Assembly: GCF_004364775.1 (NCBI RefSeq) | Contig: NZ_SOAL01000011.1 | Location: 62,001-126,000 of the forward strand | Source: Comamonas sp. JUb58 | GTDB lineage: Bacteria > Pseudomonadota > Gammaproteobacteria > Burkholderiales > Burkholderiaceae_C | Length of the DNA: 64,000 nucleotides | Reading direction: 5' to 3' | Shown: positions 50,328 to 57,851 of the stretch, piece after piece | How the letters are laid out: every line of letters begins with the position of its first letter | Position numbering within the stretch: position 1 is the first letter of the stretch | Position numbers and translations under genes: made by a program | Notes under the pieces: model-generated | What the model saw: the letters and a program-made list of their open reading frames with translations, nothing else | What the model was told of the DNA's origin: nothing | The model's database searches: none

Positions 50328-51008
50328 ATGAGAACACGCATCAAGGTGTGCTGCATTGCCTCGCCACAAGAAGCCCAGATAGCGATCCACGCCGGGGCCG
50401 ATGCCCTGGGGCTGGTGGCGCGCATGCCCTCGGGCCCTGGGCCTATTCCGGACGCCATGATTGCGGCAGTGACCGCCTGTGTGCCGCCGCCGGTAGCGAC
50501 GTTTTTGCTGACATCGGAGACCATGGCGGAGGCGATATCGGCGCATATCCGGGCCACCAACCCCTCGACCGTCCAGGTGGTGTCGCACATCGATCCCGCC
50601 GAGTCCGAGAAGCTGGCCTTGCTGGAGCCGCATGTGCGCCGAGTGCAGGTGATCCATGTGGAGGGGCCGGAGGCCTTGGCGCTGATTCCGCTATATGCGC
50701 CGCATGTGCATGCGTTTTTGCTGGATTCGGGCCGGCCCAATGCTGCGGTGGCGGAGCTGGGTGGCACGGGCCGCGCGCATGACTGGGCCGTCAGTGCCGC
50801 CTTTGTGCGGGCCACGGACAAGCCGGTGTTTCTGGCGGGCGGCTTGTCGGCTGCCAATGTGGCTGCGGCCATCCAGCAAGTGCGGCCCTATGGCCTGGAC
50901 CTGTGCTCGGGGGTGCGTAGCAACGGCCAACTGGACGCCGCCAAGCTGGCGGCGTTTGTGCGGGCGGTCGAGCAGGCTGATGCGGAACTGACCAGCCCGT
51001 TGGCCTGA
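50328..51008 (+). CDS. TrpF-like (phosphoribosylanthranilate isomerase family) protein, stand-alone
   Basis: A 226-residue TIM-barrel protein of the phosphoribosylanthranilate isomerase family. It keeps the N-terminal cysteine (RIKVCCIASPQEAQIA) and the late aspartate in LLDSG, the two catalytic positions of TrpF. The usual GFVF...SPR phosphate region is changed to GLVARMPSGPGPIPDAM, and the C-terminal phosphate-binding loop is FLAGGLSAANVAAAI. No other trp gene is nearby. It may be a paralogue with another job rather than the tryptophan enzyme. The ATG at 50328 is the first start consistent with the barrel's first strand. Confidence 0.8.
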   Translation: MRTRIKVCCIASPQEAQIAIHAGADALGLVARMPSGPGPIPDAMIAAVTACVPPPVATFLLTSETMAEAISAHIRATNPSTVQVVSHIDPAESEKLALLEPHVRRVQVIHVEGPEALALIPLYAPHVHAFLLDSGRPNAAVAELGGTGRAHDWAVSAAFVRATDKPVFLAGGLSAANVAAAIQQVRPYGLDLCSGVRSNGQLDAAKLAAFVRAVEQADAELTSPLA

Positions 51009-51042
51009 GCGCGCTTCAGCCAGCCCAGCCGCCTGCGGCCAC

Positions 51043-52020
51043 TCAAGGCCTGAGCAACACCTTGCCCTTGCGGCCCGGTTGCAGGCTGGCCGCTGCGGCA
51101 TGGGCGGCGTCGCCCAAGTCATAGATGGCCTCGGTCGGCAGCTTCAGCTCAGCACTCAGGATGCGCTGGATCAGCTCGCCCAGCAGGCGCCGCTTGTCCT
51201 GAGCGGACAGGGCCTCGCTCACCTTGCTGCCCCAAAAGCCTTTGACAGTGGCCTGTTTGAAGATCATGGCCCCGGAGTCAATCTGCATCGGCTCGCCCGC
51301 CATGGTGCCAAACGACACCAGGGTGCCGCCTTCGCCCAGCAGGGCCAGCAGCGCTGCGCTGGAGGCACCACCAATCGAATCGACGGCGGCGTAAGCGCCT
51401 TGGGGGCCGAGCAGGGCGCTGGCGCTTTGCTGCCAGTCCGCTTGCGCGGTGGACAGGACATTGGCAATGCCCAGGTCGCTGAGCTCTTGCACACCGGCAT
51501 CGCGGCGCACCAGGTTGAGCACCTGCACACCGCGCGCGCTGGCCAGCATGGCCAGGGTCTTGCCGACGGCGCCATTGGCCGTGTTTTGCGCAATCCATTG
51601 CCCGGCTTGCACGTTCAAAAACTCCAGCAGCATCAAGGCGCTGAGCGGCATGGCGATGAGCTGGGCGGCCACTTCATCGGGGATGGCCTCGGGCATGGGC
51701 ACCAACTGGCGCGCAGGCGCCAGAAAGTACTCGGCCCAGGTGCCGTGGACGCCGGCCACCGCGACGCGCTGGCCTACGGCGATGCCCTCGACGCCAGCGC
51801 CCAGTGCATCGACCAGGCCCACGGCCTCGCTGCCGCCAATGGCGGGCAGCTCCGGCTTGTAGCCGTAGCGGCCACGGATGGTCCAGAGGTCATGGTTGTG
51901 GATAGGGGCGAGCAAGGTCTTGATGCGAACCTCGCCGGCCGCGGGCTGGGGCATGGGCTGCTCGCCCAGGCCCAGTACATCGGCGGGCTCGCCGAAGCTT
52001 GTGTGGATGGCACTGCGCAT
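51043..52020 (-). CDS. Medium-chain dehydrogenase/reductase, quinone oxidoreductase-like
   Basis: A 325-residue NADPH-dependent oxidoreductase of the zinc-free quinone reductase branch. It begins MRSAIHTSFGEPADVLGLGE; substrate-domain block GEVRIKTLLAPIHNHDLWTIRG and GSEAVGLVDALGAGVE follow, and the nucleotide-binding fold has ANGAVGKTLAMLASARG. Zinc-binding cysteines are absent. The start at 52020 lies 11 bases after the end of the DJ-1 gene; a frame start at 52134 would overlap it. With the DJ-1 and TetR genes it probably forms an electrophile-stress operon. Confidence 0.92.
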   Translation of the reverse strand: MRSAIHTSFGEPADVLGLGEQPMPQPAAGEVRIKTLLAPIHNHDLWTIRGRYGYKPELPAIGGSEAVGLVDALGAGVEGIAVGQRVAVAGVHGTWAEYFLAPARQLVPMPEAIPDEVAAQLIAMPLSALMLLEFLNVQAGQWIAQNTANGAVGKTLAMLASARGVQVLNLVRRDAGVQELSDLGIANVLSTAQADWQQSASALLGPQGAYAAVDSIGGASSAALLALLGEGGTLVSFGTMAGEPMQIDSGAMIFKQATVKGFWGSKVSEALSAQDKRRLLGELIQRILSAELKLPTEAIYDLGDAAHAAAASLQPGRKGKVLLRP

Positions 52021-52031
52021 GGTGACTGTCC

Positions 52032-52712
52032 TTATTTTGCGAGCATGGACAGCAGGGCCTCGGCCACCGCTTCGCTGCTGGCGGGGTTCTGGCCGGTAAC
52101 CAGGCGGCCATCGACCTCCACATGCACCTGCCAATCCGGGCCCTTTTGGTAGTTGCCACCCAAGCGGCTGAACTCATCTTCAATCAAAAACGGCACCACG
52201 GCGGTCAGACCGACTGCGTTTTCTTCGCTGTTCGTGAAGCCCGTCACGCGGCGGCCGGCCACCAGGGCTTGGCCATTGGCGGCCTTGACCTGGATGAGCG
52301 CGCCCGGTGCATGGCAGACCAGACCCAGCGGCTTGCCTGCGCGCTCAAAGGCTTCCAGCAGTGCAATCGACTTGGCGTCGTTGGCGAGATCCCAGAGCGG
52401 GCCATGGCCACCGGGGTAGAAGACGGCATCAAAGTCATCGGCCTTGATCTGTGCCAGTGGCGTGGTGGCTGCCAAGGCGGCCTGTGCCTGCGGATCCTTG
52501 CGGAAGCGCTCGGTGGCGGCGGTCTGGGCATCGGGCTCGTCGCTCTTGGGGTCCAGCGGGGGCTGGCCGCCCAGCGGCGATGCCAAAGTGATCTCGGCGC
52601 CTGCGTCCTGGAAGACGTAGTAAGGCGCGGCAAATTCTTCCAGCCAGAAACCGGTCTTGCGGCCCGTGTCGCCCAGTTGGTCGTGGGACGTCAGTACAAA
52701 TAGAACTTTCAT
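52032..52712 (-). CDS. DJ-1/PfpI-family protein (Hsp31/glyoxalase III-like)
   Basis: A 226-residue class I glutamine amidotransferase-like protein. The nucleophilic cysteine is in GLVCHAPGAL and the upstream AVFYPGGHGPLWDL carries the family's glycine turn. The long N-terminal loop (SHDQLGDTGRKTGFWLEEF) matches the group that detoxifies methylglyoxal and reactive aldehydes. It lies between a TetR gene and a quinone reductase gene, all on the minus strand. Confidence 0.92.
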   Translation of the reverse strand: MKVLFVLTSHDQLGDTGRKTGFWLEEFAAPYYVFQDAGAEITLASPLGGQPPLDPKSDEPDAQTAATERFRKDPQAQAALAATTPLAQIKADDFDAVFYPGGHGPLWDLANDAKSIALLEAFERAGKPLGLVCHAPGALIQVKAANGQALVAGRRVTGFTNSEENAVGLTAVVPFLIEDEFSRLGGNYQKGPDWQVHVEVDGRLVTGQNPASSEAVAEALLSMLAK

Positions 52713-52743
52713 GGGGACTCCTTGGAGGATGAAGGGAGGGGGG

Positions 52744-53355
52744 TTAGGAGGTGGAGGCTTCGCAGGTCAGCAGATGCACCGTGGCCGCCCGCGCTTGCAC
52801 CAGCGACGATCGGTCCTGGCTCAGCTTGGCCAGCAGTGCCGCGCCCAGCCACATTTGGTAGAGCACACGCGCCACCACCAGTGCGGGCGGGCCGGCAGGC
52901 AGCGAGCCATCGCCGCGCGCCGCATCAATCACGGCAGCAATCCTGGCCAGCAGGCGCTGCACACCGTCGTTCAGCACCTGGCGCATTTCTTCGGACAGGT
53001 CGGCGACCTCGGCCGCCAGCTTGACCACCAGGCATTCTTCGGCCCAGCCGCAGGTGCCATCGCCGGGCGCTGCAATCCAGGCATCCCAGTAGCGCATCAG
53101 CCGTTCATAGCCGCTGCCATCCGCTGCCAGCAGGCCTTCGACCTTGCGGCCATAGCCGTCGACATACTGCTGCAGCAGCGCGCAGCCAAAGGCCTCTTTG
53201 GATGGGAAGTAGTGGTAGAACGAGCCCTTGGGCACGCCGCAGGTCTTGAGAATTTCCTGCAGGCCCACAGCGGCAAAGCCCTTGCGCAACACCAGCTGGT
53301 GCCCGGTATCGAGGATGTGCTGGCGGGTGGCTTCCGCTTTCTTGGTCAAGGTCAT
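52744..53355 (-). CDS. TetR-family repressor (NemR/AcuR-like)
   Basis: A 203-residue repressor. The N-terminal DNA-binding domain has TRQHILDTGHQLVLRKGFAAVGLQEILKTCGVPKGSFYHYFPSKEAFG. The rest is the ligand-binding helical domain, with several cysteines (such as in GTCGWAEECLVVK) that could sense electrophiles. It is the first gene of a three-gene minus-strand operon with DJ-1 and quinone reductase genes. An inverted repeat at 53376-53392 before the gene probably serves for autoregulation. Confidence 0.94.
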   Translation of the reverse strand: MTLTKKAEATRQHILDTGHQLVLRKGFAAVGLQEILKTCGVPKGSFYHYFPSKEAFGCALLQQYVDGYGRKVEGLLAADGSGYERLMRYWDAWIAAPGDGTCGWAEECLVVKLAAEVADLSEEMRQVLNDGVQRLLARIAAVIDAARGDGSLPAGPPALVVARVLYQMWLGAALLAKLSQDRSSLVQARAATVHLLTCEASTS

Positions 53356-53375
53356 GGGCTGGATTCTAGTTAAAA

Positions 53376-53392
53376 ATAGACCAGTCGTCTAT
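53376..53392. promoter_or_regulatory. Inverted-repeat operator before the TetR operon (NemR-box-like)
   Basis: ATAGAC-CAGTC-GTCTAT is a perfect 6-base inverted repeat with a 5-base spacer, 20 bases upstream of the TetR start. It resembles the TAGACC..GGTCTA box of NemR-type repressors. Binding by the adjacent TetR protein is inferred. Confidence 0.7.
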
Positions 53393-53592
53393 CAATGCAT
53401 AAAAGCCCTTTGGGGTTGTGGGTGTCGATCGATGCATGGGACGTGATGGCTGGCGGCGGAGCGCGCCAAGCTTTCGGCGGCATGTGCTGGCCGAGGAGAA
53501 GATGTTGCAAGCATGGACTCTCGCTGCCCCGGCCTCATTGCTATGCGCTCTGATCTGCGTTGTCGCTGGCGAAGATCTGCAAAAGGGCTGTG

Positions 53593-53757
53593 CTACTTCT
53601 TCGCGTTCTGTAACGCCATCAGCCGCCGAAACTTGTCAAAAGTCTTGCTGACATCGGTGGAAGCAGCCGGCACATAGCGGTTGGGCTTGGCGCCGCCTTG
53701 GGCCACCAACGGGCGGGTGGGCATGGTCAGCATCGGTGGCGAGTAGGGGGCTGGCAT
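53593..53757 (-). CDS. Small hypothetical protein
   Basis: A 54-residue protein, proline-rich at the N-terminus (MPAPYSPPMLTMPTRPLVA) and basic at the end (TFDKFRRLMALQNAKK). I do not recognise a family. The start at 53757 has a strong ribosome binding site, AAGGAG ten bases upstream, which supports a real gene despite the size. Confidence 0.55.
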   Translation of the reverse strand: MPAPYSPPMLTMPTRPLVAQGGAKPNRYVPAASTDVSKTFDKFRRLMALQNAKK

Positions 53758-53979
53758 GGGGCAGGTCTCCTTGGATTTTGGTCCATGCTCGGGCAAGCAG
53801 AAGGCAGATCCTGTCAGCCATCACCGCGACTGACTGTCCTCGGCCGCTGCATATGAAACAAAAAGGCGCTCCTATGCTATGTTTGTGACAGCCGCAGGAT
53901 GACGACATGCCACCGGTCGGAGGGTGTTGTGTCGCAGACCTGGTTTTTTTCATTGCGATGCGCCCGTAGAGGAGGCCCT

Positions 53980-54234
53980 ATGAGATCCCGTGCAAAGTCT
54001 TTGTCGGAGCTACAAATAACCGTGGTCACGCCTGACCAGATCAAGTTGTTCAAGATGGCCTATCTCGCCGGCGTCACTGACGCCGCCGCCATTTTTGATG
54101 CAGATACGGAGCTGGTCGCCAGTGACCAGGTTGCCGAGCGCATTACCCAGGCAATGGACGAGGCGGTCGCCTCGTTCGAGGACGATTGCCTCTCCGTCGG
54201 CCCCTGCCATTTGGCCCCCGAGTCTGATACCTAG
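53980..54234 (+). CDS. Small hypothetical protein
   Basis: An 84-residue acidic, soluble protein (MRSRAKSLSELQITVVTPDQ; then helices around DAAAIFDADTELVASDQVAER). The ATG at 53980 has a near-perfect GAGGAGG ribosome binding site, and a strong terminator follows at 54258, so it is a complete single-gene unit. I do not recognise the family. Confidence 0.7.
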   Translation: MRSRAKSLSELQITVVTPDQIKLFKMAYLAGVTDAAAIFDADTELVASDQVAERITQAMDEAVASFEDDCLSVGPCHLAPESDT

Positions 54235-54257
54235 CGCCGCCACAGAGTGGTTCGGCC

Positions 54258-54280
54258 AGCCCCGCATGCGGGGCTTTTTT
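54258..54280 (+). terminator. Rho-independent terminator
   Basis: AGCCCCGCATGCGGGGCT is a perfect palindrome that folds into a stable stem and is followed by six T residues. It lies 23 bases after the stop of the small gene at 53980-54234. Confidence 0.92.
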
Positions 54281-54397
54281 ACGTCCTCTGCGACCGGCAA
54301 GAATGGGAATCAGGTCATAAAAATTTCATCTGACACAGCTGTTAGAAGTTGTTCGTTCAATTTAAAATGAAACGGTCGTCACAAAATTGGATGATCC

Positions 54398-54940
54398 ATG
54401 GATTCTATCAAATGGTTGCTGCTGACCTATAAAGTACCGGCCGAACCCACTGCCAAACGCATGGCGCTGTGGCGGCGCCTCAAGGCGCTGGGGGCCGTGT
54501 ATCTGCAAAACGGCGTATGCCTGCTGCCCAAGACCGATGACCATGTGCGCCGGCTCAAGGTGCTGGAGAACGACATCGCCGCGATGGACGGGGACTGCGT
54601 GCTGCTGGAGACGATTGCGCTCGACCGGATGCAGGAGGACAAGGTCATCGCCCGCTTCAAGGCCGACCGCGACGACCAGTACCGCGAGCTGCTGGGACGC
54701 TGCCAGGATTTCGAGGCCGAGATCGCCAAGGAGATTGCGATCGAAAAGTTCACCTATGCCGAGCTGGACGAAGAAGAGACCGATCTGAAAAAACTGCAGG
54801 CCTGGTACGAGAAGATCCGCAAGCTGGACTTCTACGATGCGCCGCTGGCGCAGACGGCGGCGGAGCGCCTGCAGCACTGCGAATCCTTGCTGGAGGCCTA
54901 CGCCCAACGGGTGTATGAGGCGCATGATGAAAACCGCTGA
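54398..54940 (+). CDS. ChrB N-terminal-domain-like protein
   Basis: A 180-residue soluble protein that resembles the N-terminal domain of the chromate-resistance regulator ChrB: WLLLTYKVPAEPTAKRMALWRRLKALGAVYLQNGVCLLP is the recognisable start. The second half is helical and charged. The C-terminal domain found in full-length ChrB is missing, and no chrA chromate pump is next to it. Its end overlaps an MFS transporter gene by 14 bases, which suggests joint expression. The promoter region has an imperfect palindrome around 54355-54375 (GTTCAATTTAAAATGAAAC). The role in chromate response is possible but not shown. Confidence 0.8.
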   Translation: MDSIKWLLLTYKVPAEPTAKRMALWRRLKALGAVYLQNGVCLLPKTDDHVRRLKVLENDIAAMDGDCVLLETIALDRMQEDKVIARFKADRDDQYRELLGRCQDFEAEIAKEIAIEKFTYAELDEEETDLKKLQAWYEKIRKLDFYDAPLAQTAAERLQHCESLLEAYAQRVYEAHDENR

Positions 54941-56156
54941 GCCGCAACCACCCGCAGACAACAACGCATTGCAGCGCGGCGCACGCGCGGTGCCGCGCAG
55001 CGTCTGGGCGCTGGGCTTTGTGTCGATGCTGATGGATATCTCGTCCGAGATGGTCCATGCGCTCTTGCCCATCTACATGGTGGCCGTGCTGGGCACCTCG
55101 GTGCTGGCCGTGGGTGTGATCGAGGGCATTGCCGAGGCAACCGCCTCCATCGTCAAGGTGTTCTCTGGCGCGATCAGCGACCGCTTTGGCAAACGCAAGC
55201 TGCTGGCCGTGCTGGGCTATGGCCTGGGTGCCCTGACCAAGCCGGTGTTTCCGTTGGCGAGCGGCCTGGAATGGCTGGTGGGCGCGCGCTTTGTGGACCG
55301 GGTGGGCAAGGGCATTCGCGGCGCGCCGCGTGATGCGCTGGTGGCCGATGTGACCCCGCCGCATTTGCGCGGCACCGCCTATGGTTTGCGCCAGACCCTG
55401 GACACCATCGGCGCCTTTACCGGTCCCTTGCTGGCGATTGGCCTGATGTGGTGGACAGCCGACAACTACCAGCTGGTGTTCTGGCTGGCAGTGCTGCCAG
55501 CTTTTGCGGCGGTGGCGGTGCTGGTGTTTTTTGTGAAAGAGCCCGCAACAGCCCTGGCCCAAAGGCCGCGCCAGCTGCCCTTGCGCCAAAGTGAGCTGCG
55601 GCGTTTGCCCCGAGCCTACTGGGTGGTCGTGGGCCTGGGCCTGGTCTTTACCTTGGCGCGGTTCAGCGAGGCGTTCTTGATCCTGCGTGCGCAGTCGGCT
55701 GGCCTGCCGCCGATGTGGGCGCCTGCGGTGCTGGTCGTCATGGGCCTGGCCTATGCGCTGTCGGCCTATCCGGCCGGGGTGCTGTCGGACCGCCGCCCCC
55801 GGCAGGATGTGCTGCTCGCCGGCCTGGGCTTGCTGATCGCCGCTGATCTGGTGCTGGCCTTTGTGCCCGGTGTGCTGGGCCTGGGGCTGGGCGTGGCGCT
55901 TTGGGGCCTGCACATGGGTTTTAGCCAGGGCCTGTTCAACGCGATGATTGCCGACAGCGCACCGGCCGAGCTGCGCGGCACCGCCTTTGGCATCTTCCAC
56001 CTGCTGACTGGCCTGGCCTTGCTGCTGGCCAGCGTGATTGCCGGGCTGCTCTGGGATGCCATTGGCTACCAGGGCACCTTTGTCTGTGGCGCGGGCTTTG
56101 CGCTGCTGGCGGCGCTGGGCTTGATGCTGCAACGCCGCCAACTGTCTCCTCAGTAG
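54927..56156 (+). CDS. MFS transporter
   Basis: A 409-residue major-facilitator protein with about 12 membrane helices. The motif DRFGKRKLLAVLGYGLGALTKP is the family signature after helix 2, and DRVGKGIRGAPRDALVAD after helix 4 is typical of a subgroup of uncharacterised efflux proteins. The ATG at 54927 has GAGG six bases upstream, and overlaps the ChrB-like gene, with which it is probably co-expressed. Its stop overlaps that of the convergent FptX-like gene by seven bases. The substrate is unknown. Confidence 0.9.
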   Translation: MKTAEPQPPADNNALQRGARAVPRSVWALGFVSMLMDISSEMVHALLPIYMVAVLGTSVLAVGVIEGIAEATASIVKVFSGAISDRFGKRKLLAVLGYGLGALTKPVFPLASGLEWLVGARFVDRVGKGIRGAPRDALVADVTPPHLRGTAYGLRQTLDTIGAFTGPLLAIGLMWWTADNYQLVFWLAVLPAFAAVAVLVFFVKEPATALAQRPRQLPLRQSELRRLPRAYWVVVGLGLVFTLARFSEAFLILRAQSAGLPPMWAPAVLVVMGLAYALSAYPAGVLSDRRPRQDVLLAGLGLLIAADLVLAFVPGVLGLGLGVALWGLHMGFSQGLFNAMIADSAPAELRGTAFGIFHLLTGLALLLASVIAGLLWDAIGYQGTFVCGAGFALLAALGLMLQRRQLSPQ

Positions 56157-57376
56157 CGCGGGCTGGGCAGAGAGGATGTGGCGCGCGGCAGGGCCAGCAC
56201 GCCGGCCAAGGTCAGCGCCGCCACCACGGCACCGGCCGCAAAGCTGCCGCTGTAGCCCATCTGGGCGGCCAGCGCGGTCAGTGATGAGGAGGTGCTGATT
56301 TCTCCCAGGTCCCGGGTGCTCTGGATCACGGTCATGTCGGTGCCGGCCTGCCGGCCCTGGCCTGCAAAGGCCATGGCCATGGTCATCATCGATACGGAGG
56401 CCGCGCCCGAGCCAAAGCAGCCCAGCACAGTGGCCAGCCACACCCAGTTGCTGGGCAGAGGCCCTGACAAGCTGGCCAGCCAGATCCATACGCAGGCCGC
56501 CAAGCCGCCGGAGGCAATACCCAGGCCAAACATGGAGTGGGCGCCCCAGCGGCCGACCAGCCAAGCACCGCCGCCGCAGCCCAGCAGCACGGTGACCAGG
56601 CCGCCGACCATGCCGACGCGGCCCACCTGTTCCAGCGCCCAGCCGGCATCAATCAGCAGCAGCTTGGACAGGCCATAGCCGGCCACGGCCGTCATGGCTG
56701 ACAGAAAGGCGGCCAGCATCAGCGGCCAGGCGCCGGGCCGGCTGACAAAGCCGCGCAGGCTGGCCAGGCCGGCGCGGGCGCCCGCTGGCATGGAATGCTC
56801 CTGCCAGCGCCAGGCCAGCAACCAGCTGCAGGCGACGGGCAAGGCCAACACGGCCAAAGCCAGGTGCTGGCCCCAAAGCCCGGTAAGCAGCAGGCAGCCC
56901 GAGCCACCAAAGAAAAAGCCCACCATGGTGCCGCCCACCTGCAGCGCATTGGCACGCGCCAGTGCCGGCCCTTCAAACTGCTCGGCGGTCAGGCCATCGG
57001 TGGCAATGTCCTGTGTGGCGCTGGCGATGGAGCTCAGGGCCGCCAGCGCGATGATGGCCGGCGCCGTGCTGGCTGACATGCCCAGCAGCGCCGCGCTTGC
57101 CAGGCATAGCAGCACCAGCGCCTGCATCGGCAAAATCCAGCTGCGCCGGCGCCCCAGGGTGGCGGACCAGCGGTTGTCCACCTGCGATGCCCAGAGGAAC
57201 TTCAGCACCCAGGGCAGGCCCACCAGCGGCAGAAAAGCCAGGCTGTCCAGCGATGCACCTTGGCGGCGCAGCAGCGCGGGCAGGGCCTCCATCGCCAGGC
57301 CCAGCGGAATGCCCTGGCTGAAGTAGAGGCTGGCGATCAGCAACCAGCGGTGCGCGGTCTTGGCCTGCGTCCTCAT
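56150..57376 (-). CDS. fptX: RhtX/FptX-type siderophore permease (MFS)
   Basis: A 408-residue MFS protein of the RhtX/FptX type, single-component inner-membrane importers of ferric siderophores such as rhizobactin and pyochelin. The N-terminus WLLIASLYFSQGIPLGLAMEALPALLR and the stretch LPWVLKFLWASQVDN match this group, which is related to AmpG. About 12 helices are apparent. The start overlaps the end of the cupin gene (ATGA). The receptor and PchR-like regulator genes next to it support a ferric-pyochelin-like substrate. Confidence 0.88.
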   Translation of the reverse strand: MRTQAKTAHRWLLIASLYFSQGIPLGLAMEALPALLRRQGASLDSLAFLPLVGLPWVLKFLWASQVDNRWSATLGRRRSWILPMQALVLLCLASAALLGMSASTAPAIIALAALSSIASATQDIATDGLTAEQFEGPALARANALQVGGTMVGFFFGGSGCLLLTGLWGQHLALAVLALPVACSWLLAWRWQEHSMPAGARAGLASLRGFVSRPGAWPLMLAAFLSAMTAVAGYGLSKLLLIDAGWALEQVGRVGMVGGLVTVLLGCGGGAWLVGRWGAHSMFGLGIASGGLAACVWIWLASLSGPLPSNWVWLATVLGCFGSGAASVSMMTMAMAFAGQGRQAGTDMTVIQSTRDLGEISTSSSLTALAAQMGYSGSFAAGAVVAALTLAGVLALPRATSSLPSPRY

Positions 57377-57831
57377 GGCTGCACCTCGGCGCTGGGCGCA
57401 TCCCGTTCCGCATCCAGGCCATCGGCCACCTTGCGGTGCTCGCTGCCCACACTGGGGGTGACAAACATCAGCCGGCCCGCTTGCTCCACCTGCAGGCGGT
57501 GCCAGGTGCCGCGCGGCACGATCAGGGCCTGGCCCGGGCTCAGGCGCACTTGCTGCTCGGGCTGCTGGCGGGCAGACAAGGTGACGAGGATGCAGCCTTC
57601 GAGTAGGCAGAGCACTTCTTCGCCATGCGGGTGGCGTTCCCAGTGGCCGGCATGGACCGAGGCATCATCGCTGACCGGTTTGATGCCGATGATCCAGTCG
57701 GCATCGGTATTGCCGCGCTGGCGGTAGTCCAGCGGCTGGACGGCCGAGCCGGGCAGCAGGGCCAGCAACTGATCGGCCAGCGCAAAGCCTGCTGCGGGCA
57801 GTGCTGCAGGGGGGATGGGGTGCATGTTCAT
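57373..57831 (-). CDS. Cupin-domain protein in the siderophore uptake cluster
   Basis: A 152-residue small protein with a single cupin barrel. The first cupin motif is about residues 60-80 (GHWERHPHGEEVLCLLEGC, with metal-type His and Glu) and the second is about 100-120 (GQALIVPRGTWHRLQVEQ). It lies between the receptor gene and the fptX-like gene, overlapping the latter, so a role in handling the siderophore or its iron is plausible. The activity is not known. Confidence 0.85.
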   Translation of the reverse strand: MNMHPIPPAALPAAGFALADQLLALLPGSAVQPLDYRQRGNTDADWIIGIKPVSDDASVHAGHWERHPHGEEVLCLLEGCILVTLSARQQPEQQVRLSPGQALIVPRGTWHRLQVEQAGRLMFVTPSVGSEHRKVADGLDAERDAPSAEVQP

Positions 57832-57851
57832 GGTGTCCTTCAGATGCGGTC

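Noticed and set aside
54750..56564. A 604-codon minus-strand frame opposite the MFS gene
   Set aside because: Translation is Gln/His/Arg-rich without membrane or catalytic pattern; the plus-strand MFS protein is clear.
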